Source: JBJENW01 sp051880395
GTDB lineage: Bacteria; Bacillota; Clostridia; Lachnospirales; Lachnospiraceae
Reading direction: 5' to 3'
Assembly: GCA_051880395.1 (NCBI GenBank)
Contig: JBJENW010000346.1
Location: forward strand, 1-6,553
DNA: 6,553 bases
The notes beneath the pieces were generated by a model. The model had not been told where the DNA came from and did not search any database. It saw only the letters and a program-made list of their open reading frames with translations. The position numbers and the translations under genes are program-made. Shown piece after piece: positions 1 to 5,684 of the stretch (position 1 is its first letter; each line of letters opens with the position of its first letter).

Positions 1-64
1 TAAATTTTCGGGTAGCCAATAAAGTAGTGGTCGCAACACTTACACCCATATAAAGTGTAAGTGT
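1..64 (+). repeat. Copy 1 of a ~50-bp conserved motif (5' part may be cut by the window edge)
   Basis: The blocks CAATAAAGTAG (17-27), TCGCAA (31-36), ACTTAC (38-43), CCCATATAAAG (45-55) and TAAGT (58-62) recur in the same order and with nearly the same spacing on the minus strand at 5061-5107. The 3' part folds: ACACTTACAC (36-45) pairs perfectly with GTGTAAGTGT (55-64) around a 9-nt loop. GGGT (10-13) could also pair with ACCC (44-47) as an alternative. No T-run follows the hairpin, so it is not a standard terminator. The motif lies 48 bp upstream of the nrtR -35 box. I do not recognise the family. It could be a small structured RNA, a remnant of a mobile element end or a regulatory DNA site. 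Confidence 0.6.
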
Positions 65-110
65 GCAAATAAAAAAGCTTGCGTTTAACGTAAAAATTTT
101 GAAAAAACAC

Positions 111-139
111 TTGACATTAATAGTCAAAAAGACTATTAT
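111..139 (+). promoter_or_regulatory. Promoter of the nrtR-pncA-pncB operon
   Basis: A perfect -35 box TTGACA (111-116) is separated by 17 bp from TATTAT (134-139), a one-mismatch -10 box. An A/T-rich stretch directly upstream (about 91-108) could act as an UP element. The spacer is almost wholly filled by a 21-bp palindrome, so repressor binding would block RNA polymerase. The expected transcription start is near 146, giving a leader of about 40 nt. Confidence 0.85.
118..138. promoter_or_regulatory. Operator 1, probable NrtR site
   Basis: This is a perfect 21-bp palindrome: TAATAGTC, a 5-bp A spacer, GACTATTA. It sits between and overlaps the -35 and -10 boxes. NrtR regulators are known to bind palindromes of about 21 bp in front of NAD genes. 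Assignment to NrtR is inference from the repressor gene directly downstream. Confidence 0.8.
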
Positions 140-155
140 AAGAACAACAAGAAAA

Positions 156-176
156 TAATAGTCAAAAGGACCATTA
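156..176. promoter_or_regulatory. Operator 2, probable NrtR site
   Basis: This is a second copy of the 21-bp palindrome, with left arm TAATAGTC identical to operator 1 and right arm GACCATTA differing by one base (C172). It is offset 38 bp from operator 1, lies downstream of the expected transcription start and ends at the Shine-Dalgarno sequence (AAAGGAGG, 176-183). It may support cooperative binding or a transcription roadblock. Confidence 0.75.
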
Positions 177-187
177 AAGGAGGTAGC

Positions 188-928
188 ATGACAGAAGAAG
201 AATTTTTAAAAAACTATGATGCATCCAAATATCCGAAGCCGTCTGTGACAGTCGATATGCTGATCTTTACCATGAATGAGGCGAACGAATTAGAAGTACT
301 CTTAATCCAGAGAGGGGGGCATCCGTTTCTTGGAAAATGGGCAATCCCGGGAGGATTTGTGAATATGAAAGAATCCTTAGAGGAAGCGGCAGCACGGGAA
401 CTGCAGGAAGAGACAGGGCTTTGTGGTATATATCTGGAGCAGCTGTATACGTTTGGAGCAGTCGACCGGGATCCGCGTATGCGTGTGATCTCCGTGGTAT
501 ATCTGGCATTAGTTCCCAAAAACAGCCTGCACATTGTGGCTGGCGATGATGCGGCACAGGCACAGTTGTTTCGTGTAAACCGAACAGAGGGAAAAATCGG
601 ATTGGAAAGCGAAAACAGATGCGTTGTTTTGCAGGAAGAAGACCTTGCATTCGATCACGCTGAAATTTTGCGGACCGGTTTGGAACGGTTACAGGGAAAG
701 ATGGAGTATTCCAATATCGCATTGGAACTGTTACGAGACAAAAAACGATTTTCGATTTATGAGCTGCAAAAAATCTATGAGGCGGTCGGTGGAAAAGAAC
801 TTGATGTAGCGAATTTCAGAAGAAATTTCAGAAAGCGTTATATAGACACCGGTCTCGCAGAAAAAACGGAGGAGAAATGTTATGAATATTCCAAGCGGCC
901 GAGTAATTATTATCGATTGTTGAATTAA
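188..928 (+). CDS. nrtR: NrtR: Nudix-domain transcriptional repressor of NAD metabolism
   Basis: This 246-residue protein has the two-domain layout of NrtR, the Nudix-related regulator that senses ADP-ribose or related NAD metabolites and represses NAD biosynthesis genes. Residues about 18-165 form a Nudix fold with a complete Nudix box at 56-78 (G56, E62, R70, E71, E74, E75, G77). AGDDA and LAFDH motifs follow, both typical of the ADP-ribose-pyrophosphatase-like branch. Residues about 172-246 form the C-terminal winged helix-turn-helix, with the segment NFRRNFRKRYIDTGL. AAAGGAGG lies 4 nt before the ATG. It is the first gene of an operon, 15 nt ahead of pncA, behind two palindromic operators, so autorepression is expected. 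Many NrtR proteins have a degraded Nudix box; here it looks intact, so retained hydrolase activity is possible. A plain Nudix hydrolase is unlikely given the winged-helix tail and the context. Confidence 0.93.
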   Translation: MTEEEFLKNYDASKYPKPSVTVDMLIFTMNEANELEVLLIQRGGHPFLGKWAIPGGFVNMKESLEEAAARELQEETGLCGIYLEQLYTFGAVDRDPRMRVISVVYLALVPKNSLHIVAGDDAAQAQLFRVNRTEGKIGLESENRCVVLQEEDLAFDHAEILRTGLERLQGKMEYSNIALELLRDKKRFSIYELQKIYEAVGGKELDVANFRRNFRKRYIDTGLAEKTEEKCYEYSKRPSNYYRLLN

Positions 929-943
929 GAAAGGAGCAGTTTT

Positions 944-1474
944 ATGGGGAAAAAATATTTAATCGTTGTGGATATGCAGAATGATTTTGTGACGGGCGTG
1001 TTGGGAAGCAAAGAAGCACAGCAGATCGTTTCAAATGTGGTAGAGAAAGTAAAACGTTTTGACGGAGAAGTGTTATTTACAAGAGATACGCATGGGGAAA
1101 ATTACAATGAAACGCAGGAAGGAAAATGTTTGCCGGTGAAGCATTGTGTCAAAGGAAGCGTTGGTTGGCAGCTGATTCCACAGTTAGAGGAATACCGAAC
1201 ACAAAAACAGGCAATCGTATATGATAAGCCATCGTTTGGCAGTGTCGAGCTGGCGCATGATATGGCGAAGAAAGCAGATGAAATCGAATCGGTGGAATTG
1301 ATCGGCGTTTGTACCGATATCTGTGTGGTGTCGAATGCCTTATTGTTAAAAGCCGTTTTGCCGGAAATTCCGGTAAAAGTGGATGCCTCGTGTTGCGCGG
1401 GGGTAACCGTAGAAAAACATCAGGCAGCGTTAGAGACAATGAAAAGCTGTCAGGTCATTGTAGAGGAGGAGTAA
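944..1474 (+). CDS. pncA: Nicotinamidase (PncA)
   Basis: This cytoplasmic amidohydrolase deamidates nicotinamide to nicotinate, the first step of the salvage route that pncB continues. The 176-residue protein is an isochorismatase/cysteine-hydrolase fold. The catalytic triad can be read directly: D10 in VDMQNDF, K95 in YDKPSFGS and C127 in GVCTDICV. Metal ligands are D48 and H50 in TRDTH and H67 in PVKHC. The fourth ligand, a histidine in some family members, is not obvious here; nearby glutamates (E52, E56 or E59) are candidates. The length is slightly below the usual 180-210. AAGGAG (931-936) sits 7 nt before the ATG. It follows nrtR by 15 nt and ends 1 nt before pncB, so the genes are surely cotranscribed. 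A different isochorismatase-family amidase is possible by sequence alone, but the neighbours make nicotinamidase the clear call. Confidence 0.93.
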   Translation: MGKKYLIVVDMQNDFVTGVLGSKEAQQIVSNVVEKVKRFDGEVLFTRDTHGENYNETQEGKCLPVKHCVKGSVGWQLIPQLEEYRTQKQAIVYDKPSFGSVELAHDMAKKADEIESVELIGVCTDICVVSNALLLKAVLPEIPVKVDASCCAGVTVEKHQAALETMKSCQVIVEEE

Positions 1475-1475
1475 A

Positions 1476-2927
1476 ATGAAACAGTCAAGTAAAAGAAATC
1501 TGACCATGGTCATGGATCTGTATGAGATGACGATGTCAAACGGATATTTTCAGACACAGGATATTGATACAAGGGTTGCGTTTGATGTCTTTTACCGGAG
1601 AAATCCGGAAGGCGGCGGGTTTGCAATCTTTGCCGGATTAGAGCAGATCATTGAATATATCGATGAATTGCACTTTGACAAAGAGGATATTGCATATCTG
1701 GAATCTCTGCAGTTGTTTACACCGGAATTTTTGGAGTATCTGGCTAATTTTAAATTCAAAGGAGATATCTATGCGTTTCCGGAGGGAACGATCATGTATC
1801 CGTATGAGCCGGTTCTGACGGTTGTGGCACCGCTGATCGATGCGCAGCTGGTAGAGACCGCGATCCTTTTGCAGATCAACCACCAGTCTTTGATCGCGAC
1901 AAAGACCAGACGGATCGTAAAGGCGGCAGAGGGGCGTGCCGTATCGGATTTCGGTGCACGTCGCGCCCACAATATGGATGCAGCAGTTTACGGTGCGCGG
2001 GCTGCTTACATCGGCGGTGCAGCGGGAACGGCAACCGTCTTGTCCGGTAAAATGTTTGGCATTCCAGTGGGCGGAACAATGGCACACAGCTATGTGATGT
2101 ACTATCAGGACGAGTACGAAGCATTTAAGCATTATGCAGAAAATTATCCGGATGCAACCGTTCTCTTGGTGGATACCTATGATGTATTAAATTCGGGTGT
2201 GCCGAATGCGATCCGTGTGGCGAAAGAAGTACTAGAGCCGATGGGGAAGCGACTGAAAGGCATTCGTTTAGACAGCGGGGATTTAGCATATCTGACGAAA
2301 AAAGCACGAAAAATGCTGGATGAAGCTGGATTAAAAGATTGTCAGATCGTGGTATCGAACAGTCTCGATGAATATATCATCACATCCCTTCTGAAACAGG
2401 GAGCCTGCATTGACAGCTTTGGTGTGGGCGAGCGTTTGATCACAGCCAAGACCGATCCGGTATTTGGAGCGGTGTATAAAATTGCAGCAGTCGAAAAAGA
2501 TGGAACATTTGAACCACGTATTAAGGTATCGGAAAACGTAGAAAAAATTACAAATCCAGGCTTAAAAAAGGTATATCGAATCTATGATGAAGAGGGAAAA
2601 TCGGTGGCAGATCTTTTGGCTTTGGCAGACGAAACGGTTGATCTAAGTGAACCATACCGCTATGTAGATACAGAAAAACCTTGGAAAAATCGATATTTTA
2701 AAAATTGCACAGCAAAAGAATTGCAGGTGCCGATTTATAAAAACGGAGTCTGCGTTTACGAAAAACCGGATATCAAGACGATTCGGAATTATGTGAAAGA
2801 GCAATTAGATAAGGAAGTGTGGGTGGAAGAACAGCGTTTTGAAAATCCGCATAAGCATTATCTGGATATGAGCCCAAATCTTTATGAAGTAAAGATGAAC
2901 TTGTTGTATCAGGTGAAAAATGTGTAA
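1476..2927 (+). CDS. pncB: Nicotinate phosphoribosyltransferase (PncB)
   Basis: The enzyme condenses nicotinate with PRPP to give nicotinate mononucleotide, using ATP hydrolysis to drive the reaction; this is the entry step of the Preiss-Handler pathway. The 483-residue length fits the Firmicute form. Visible landmarks are the N-terminal DLYEMTMSNGYF (14-25), SDFGARRAH (157-165) in the substrate pocket, GTMAHSY (200-206) with H204 as the likely phosphorylated histidine, IRLDSGDL (263-270) and SFGVGERL (314-321) for phosphate and PRPP binding. The C-terminal extension (about 360-483) is normal for this subfamily. AGAGGAGG (1462-1469) lies inside the end of pncA, 6 nt before the ATG, and only 1 nt separates the genes, suggesting translational coupling. 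It is the last gene of the NrtR-controlled operon and is followed by a strong hairpin terminator. Confidence 0.95.
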   Translation: MKQSSKRNLTMVMDLYEMTMSNGYFQTQDIDTRVAFDVFYRRNPEGGGFAIFAGLEQIIEYIDELHFDKEDIAYLESLQLFTPEFLEYLANFKFKGDIYAFPEGTIMYPYEPVLTVVAPLIDAQLVETAILLQINHQSLIATKTRRIVKAAEGRAVSDFGARRAHNMDAAVYGARAAYIGGAAGTATVLSGKMFGIPVGGTMAHSYVMYYQDEYEAFKHYAENYPDATVLLVDTYDVLNSGVPNAIRVAKEVLEPMGKRLKGIRLDSGDLAYLTKKARKMLDEAGLKDCQIVVSNSLDEYIITSLLKQGACIDSFGVGERLITAKTDPVFGAVYKIAAVEKDGTFEPRIKVSENVEKITNPGLKKVYRIYDEEGKSVADLLALADETVDLSEPYRYVDTEKPWKNRYFKNCTAKELQVPIYKNGVCVYEKPDIKTIRNYVKEQLDKEVWVEEQRFENPHKHYLDMSPNLYEVKMNLLYQVKNV

Positions 2928-2945
2928 AAGTAAGTGAATAAAAAT

Positions 2946-2988
2946 ATAGAAAAAGGCGTATCTTTCGTGAACATACGCCTTTTTCTAT
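2946..2988. terminator. Bidirectional rho-independent terminator
   Basis: ATAGAAAAAGGCGTAT (2946-2961) pairs perfectly over 16 bp with ATACGCCTTTTTCTAT (2973-2988) around an 11-nt loop. The A-run in one arm and the T-run in the other supply a U-tract for either direction. It lies 18 bp after the pncB stop and immediately abuts the stop codon of the convergent DUF4317 gene, so both transcripts can end here. Confidence 0.9.
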
Positions 2989-4242
2989 TTATACGGTTGT
3001 GTGGATGCCGTTTATAGTGGCACATTCATTTTCGTCGAGTGGGATCACGATACATTTTTGACCATCGACGATCTTTGTTTGAATCTGTGGGGCCTTTTCT
3101 GGTTTTACCCGCAAGATGACATCGTATGTTTTGATCTCTGGCGCATCGTCTTCGGAAATGGCACCGAATTCTTTTTTTTCTAACTGTTCGGTCAAGGTAT
3201 TGACCTGCTGAACCAATTCTTTTTCCCGCTTCTTCGGCGCATTTGCAGCAATGGCTTTGGCATCGACCAACGATTCGGCTGCAGGCGGAAGATCCCCGAA
3301 TTCTTCGGTATAGGCTTTCGTGATCTGGGATGCCGTTTCCTCGGAAAATCCACTGTCTAAGACAAGGGCGTTTAATGTCTGTTCGGTCAGCGGTGTCTCT
3401 ACATTTTCCGGTTCTTCTACACCGGCAGCCTGTTCTTCGATATAGCCGTTTAGATTTTCCTGAAATTCCATGAGAAGGGCATTGTCTTCTCCGGGTTCGC
3501 GTCCGAGTGCGTGGTCCATGATCTGGTTAAAGGTGGTTTTCTTCTCGGTTGCCGTACGTTTGGATGGACAACCAAGAACCTCTTCCATGACTTCCACATG
3601 CGGCTCTTTTACATTTTTTGTATAAAAGAGAGTGGCATGGATATCGCTACTGCGGTCCGTAAAAGCCGGGAACAAAAATCCGGTGTCCGGAACACCCACC
3701 ACCCAGTCACGGATGCGCGGTCCGATACGGTTTTCGTCCTCACGGTAGCCCAGTGCCGGCTTTGAAAGTGTGACCGGGCAGATGGCACAGAGGAGATATT
3801 CATAGACTTCTTCGGACTCGTCTAAATCCAGTTTGTCGCTGGTTTTTTTCATGACATCGTAGCAGTCGTGGAACAAAAGAATCAGATAATTTCCGACATA
3901 CTGATACTTTTCAATGACCTGCTCATAAAATCGGTCCAGAAGTTCTTCGTTTTCCAGAGCGCTGCTGTTTAGTCCCATGAGAAACTGTTGTCTGCCGCCG
4001 GAAAATTCTTCTTCCATCGGAAATTCCAATTCCAGCAGGTTGTTTCCAAGGGTGCCCGAGAGCACTTTTTTTGCAATCTCCAGATATTTATAAAATTCTT
4101 CGTCCTCTAGATTCAGGAAAGTTTCATTTAATTTCACGATTTCGTTTTTGTCACTGTCGACATAGCAGCCACACAGACGCGTGAAGGTGCAGGCTTCTTT
4201 TTTGAAACGCCGCTTTAATTCCAGTACATCTTTTTTCGTCAT
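2989..4242 (-). CDS. DUF4317 domain-containing protein, function unknown
   Basis: This 417-residue protein matches what I know as the DUF4317 family, found mainly in Lachnospiraceae and related Clostridia, with no assigned function. The N-terminus (MTKKDVLELKRRFKKEACTF), the segment CGCYVDSDKNEI (24-35) and the central stretch RDWVVGVPDTGFLFPAF (178-194) followed by DRSSDIH are family hallmarks. The first 225 residues or so look like the conserved domain. Residues 225-335 are acidic and variable, 336-358 could form a short coiled coil (KKREKELVQQV), and 370-417 form a beta-rich tail. I see no signal peptide or membrane segment, so it is probably cytoplasmic. A ribosome site AAAAGGGG ends 8 nt before the ATG. 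The gene is monocistronic, with its own promoter, and converges on the NAD operon; nothing links it to NAD. Confidence 0.88.
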   Translation of the reverse strand: MTKKDVLELKRRFKKEACTFTRLCGCYVDSDKNEIVKLNETFLNLEDEEFYKYLEIAKKVLSGTLGNNLLELEFPMEEEFSGGRQQFLMGLNSSALENEELLDRFYEQVIEKYQYVGNYLILLFHDCYDVMKKTSDKLDLDESEEVYEYLLCAICPVTLSKPALGYREDENRIGPRIRDWVVGVPDTGFLFPAFTDRSSDIHATLFYTKNVKEPHVEVMEEVLGCPSKRTATEKKTTFNQIMDHALGREPGEDNALLMEFQENLNGYIEEQAAGVEEPENVETPLTEQTLNALVLDSGFSEETASQITKAYTEEFGDLPPAAESLVDAKAIAANAPKKREKELVQQVNTLTEQLEKKEFGAISEDDAPEIKTYDVILRVKPEKAPQIQTKIVDGQKCIVIPLDENECATINGIHTTV

Positions 4243-4279
4243 ATATGTATCCCCTTTTCTTTTGATGATCTACCCCTAA

Positions 4280-4308
4280 ATTATAAAGAAAACGAAACAT
4301 TTATGCAA
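4280..4308 (-). promoter_or_regulatory. Promoter of the DUF4317 gene
   Basis: Reading the minus strand, TTGCAT (4308-4303) is followed after 17 bp by a perfect TATAAT (4285-4280). The start codon is at 4242, so the expected leader is about 30 nt and contains the ribosome site at 4260-4251. No operator-like palindrome is visible. Confidence 0.75.
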
Positions 4309-4326
4309 GCGCAGGAAGAAAATTCT

Positions 4327-4742
4327 GATTTGACGAAAAATATCTCAACCGAGGGGGTTACTTATGCGGACGTTTCCGACATTCGGCGGGATGGGCGCAC
4401 AGAGGGTAGCTGGTTTTGAAGTGGCTAGACAGAAATGAAGTCGAGTTCGGGCGGGCAAAATTGCGATGCTTTATTTTTGCTGTCTTCCGTAGGTCGGACA
4501 GTCTGCACGAATGTGTCTGCCAGAGTAAGACTCAAAACCAGATTCTTTCTCTGACAGACACATTCGCACAGACAGTCCGCCTTACGGAAAGACAGCAAAG
4601 GCATCGCAATTTCACCCGCCCGAGCTCACTATCATTTCTGTCAAAGCCACTTCGAAACCAGCTCCCCTCTGTGTGCCCATCCCGTCGAATGCCGGAAACT
4701 GTGTATTGGAGCCGATTGGTTGAGATGTTTTTTGTTAAAATC
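4327..4742. repeat. Long foldback element, copy 1 (~416-bp imperfect palindrome)
   Basis: Almost the whole stretch is one inverted repeat centred on a 7-nt loop AAAACCA (4534-4540). Examples of perfectly paired blocks are CGAATGTGTCTG (4508-4519 with 4555-4566), AAATTGCGATGC (4458-4469 with 4601-4612) and GGGATGGGC (4388-4396 with 4675-4683). The ends pair as AATATCTCAACC-like against GGTTGAGATGTT-like, and pairing weakly continues outward to GATTTGAC / GTTAAAATC. Mismatches and small internal loops are scattered along the arms. Open frames cross it on both strands, as expected for a palindrome, and none has a convincing ribosome site, so I call no protein. It may be a mobile foldback element or the gene of a giant hairpin RNA. 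It fills most of the gene-free stretch between the DUF4317 promoter and the tRNA terminator; the remaining bases 4743-4810 hold nothing I recognise. Confidence 0.85.
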
Positions 4743-4810
4743 TCAAAAGAGTGTGGAGTTAGTATATAGACCCGGTTTATGCTATAAAAAGAGTGAATAA
4801 AACTGACAGA

Positions 4811-4847
4811 CAACAAAAAACCTATGTAACAATTGCTACATAGGTTT
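4811..4847 (-). terminator. Terminator of tRNA-Leu
   Basis: On the minus strand AAACCTATGTA (complement of 4847-4837) pairs over 11 bp with TACATAGGTTT (complement of 4828-4818) and is followed directly by a T-run (complement of 4820-4815). It starts 6 bp after the tRNA 3' end, a standard rho-independent terminator. Confidence 0.9.
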
Positions 4848-4853
4848 ATGAAA

Positions 4854-4937
4854 TGCAGGAGATGGGACTTGAACCCACACGATGTTACCACCACAGGCAC
4901 CTGAAGCCTGCGCGTCTGCCAATTCCGCCACTCCTGC
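4854..4937 (-). tRNA. tRNA-Leu, anticodon CAG
   Basis: This 84-nt class II tRNA reads CUG codons. The acceptor stem GCAGGAG (complement of 4937-4931) pairs with CTCCTGC (complement of 4861-4855), with discriminator A at 4854. The D-arm contains GGCGGAATTGGCAGACGC. The anticodon stem CAGGC/GCCTG encloses loop TTCAGGT with anticodon CAG. A long variable arm follows, as expected for leucine. The T-loop is TTCAAGT. The 3' CCA is not encoded (TTT follows the discriminator), so it must be added after transcription. The gene stands alone with a consensus promoter and its own terminator, and is flanked on both sides by the long palindromic elements. Confidence in the amino-acid identity is high because the leucine-type variable arm and the anticodon agree. 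Confidence 0.96.
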
Positions 4938-4987
4938 GAATAAATTTTTTCAACGCTTTTTCTTGAAACGTCGAACCGACAAAAAAT

Positions 4988-5016
4988 ATTATACACGTAT
5001 GAAACAATAATGTCAA
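4988..5016 (-). promoter_or_regulatory. Consensus promoter of tRNA-Leu
   Basis: On the minus strand TTGACA (5016-5011), a 17-bp spacer and TATAAT (4993-4988) match the sigma-A consensus exactly. The A/T-rich bases just upstream (about 5020-5045) could be an UP element. The leader to the tRNA 5' end is about 45 nt, to be removed by RNase P. Confidence 0.9.
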
Positions 5017-5060
5017 GCCTTTTTTGAAATTATTTTTATTTTTTAGCATTGAGGGTTATT

Positions 5061-5121
5061 ACTTATTCTTTATATGGGCGTAAGTCTTTGCGAGCTCTAC
5101 TTTATTGACCGCCCACTACAT
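5061..5121 (-). repeat. Copy 2 of the ~50-bp conserved motif
   Basis: On the minus strand the blocks CAATAAAGTAG (5107-5097), TCGCAA (5093-5088), ACTTAC (5085-5080), CCCATATAAAG (5078-5068) and TAAGT (5065-5061) match copy 1 at the window start, with a single 1-nt spacing change. ACTTA can pair with TAAGT around the CCCATATAAAG loop. Upstream, GGCCGC (5130-5125) can pair with GCGGTC (5111-5106), and GTGGG (5116-5112) could reach CCCAT (5078-5074) as a pseudoknot; these pairings are inference. The motif ends 44 bp upstream of the tRNA -35 box, a layout like that of copy 1 and nrtR. Its other side lies about 30 bp from long foldback element 2. I do not recognise it. Confidence 0.6.
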
Positions 5122-5153
5122 TTTCGCGGCCACCACTTTTTGGGCACTTTGCC

Positions 5154-5549
5154 GAAAAATATCTCAACCGAGGGGGATTTCCTACGCGGACGTTTCCAGT
5201 ATCCGGCGGACACAGCGACAGGGGTGGAGGGTACAGATCTGGCTAGACAGAAATGAAGTCGAGTTTGGAGGGGAGCGTTTCCGATGCTTTATTTTTGCTG
5301 TTTTCCGAATGTCGGACAGTCTGCACAAAGCTGTATGCCCGGGAAAGACTCAGAGGCAGACTCTTTCCCGGGCATACAGCTTCGCACAGCCAGTCCGCCT
5401 CTCGGAAGAACAGCAAAGGCATCGGAAACGCTCCCCTCCAAACTCACTAGCATTTCTGTCAAAGCCAGATCTGTACCCTCCACCCCTGTCGCTGTGTCCG
5501 CCGGATACTGGAAACTGTGTATTGGAAACGGAAGGTTGAGATATTTTCT
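5154..5549. repeat. Long foldback element, copy 2 (~396-bp near-perfect palindrome)
   Basis: This element has the same design and orientation as copy 1, with a 7-nt loop AGAGGCA (5352-5358). Bases 5192-5244 are a perfect 53-bp inverted repeat of 5463-5515; 5261-5287 pairs perfectly with 5419-5445 (27 bp); 5328-5348 pairs perfectly with 5362-5382 (21 bp). The ends are GAAAAATATCTCAACC and GGTTGAGATATTTTC. Segments shared with copy 1 include GAAAAATATCTCAACCGAGG, GGCTAGACAGAAATGAAGTC, GATGCTTTATTTTTGCTGT and GGACAGTCTGCAC on the left, and GGAAACTGTGTATTGGA on the right. The stem segments between them differ but stay self-complementary. Several overlapping frames cross it; I regard them as by-products. 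The element is probably mobile or RNA-encoding, but its nature is not known to me. It fills nearly all of the gene-free stretch 5125-5550. Confidence 0.87.
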
Positions 5550-5598
5550 TACAGTTTTAGAAAGTGACACCACTTTACAACTTTTTAAAATAAAAAAT

Positions 5599-5684
5599 GC
5601 CGTATGGAACATTCTGTTGTATAATAAGTTTGCGAACAAAAAATACAAAGGAGTGATTCCATACGACAAATTTATTATACAACA
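5599..5684 (+). promoter_or_regulatory. Interleaved inverted repeats over the transposase leader
   Basis: Two inverted repeats overlap in the order A-B-A'-B'. A is CGTATGGAA (5601-5609) pairing with TTCCATACG (5657-5665). B is TGTTGTATAATAAGTTTG (5615-5632) pairing with CAAATTTATTATACAACA (5667-5684), 18 bp with one G-U. The ribosome site AAAGGAG (5647-5653) lies inside both loops and the expected start lies in A'. Only 1 nt separates A' from B', so the two stems probably compete rather than form a pseudoknot. B contains TATAAT (5620-5625), a possible -10 box without a good -35. Sequestration of translation signals in transposase mRNA is known for IS10 and IS50; applying it here is inference. 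Confidence 0.6.

Noticed and set aside
36..64. Rho-independent terminator of a gene upstream of the window
   Set aside because: The 10-bp hairpin is not followed by a T-run on either strand, and the sequence is part of a motif repeated elsewhere.
118..187. NAD-responsive riboswitch in the nrtR leader
   Set aside because: The leader is only about 40 nt and is filled by the second operator and the ribosome site, leaving no room for an aptamer.
1638..2307. Minus-strand open frames inside pncB
   Set aside because: They lie opposite the clearly coding pncB frame, have no family resemblance and no ribosome sites.
4416..4769. Open frame across foldback element 1, similar in sequence to a frame across element 2 (shared WLDRNEVEFG and CFIFAVFR)
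   Set aside because: The similarity follows from conserved DNA blocks. Differences between copies preserve base pairing rather than amino acids, there is no ribosome site, and other frames on both strands are equally open.
4327..5549. CRISPR array or tandem repeats
   Set aside because: There are only two copies, each of about 400 bp and palindromic, without short regularly spaced direct repeats.
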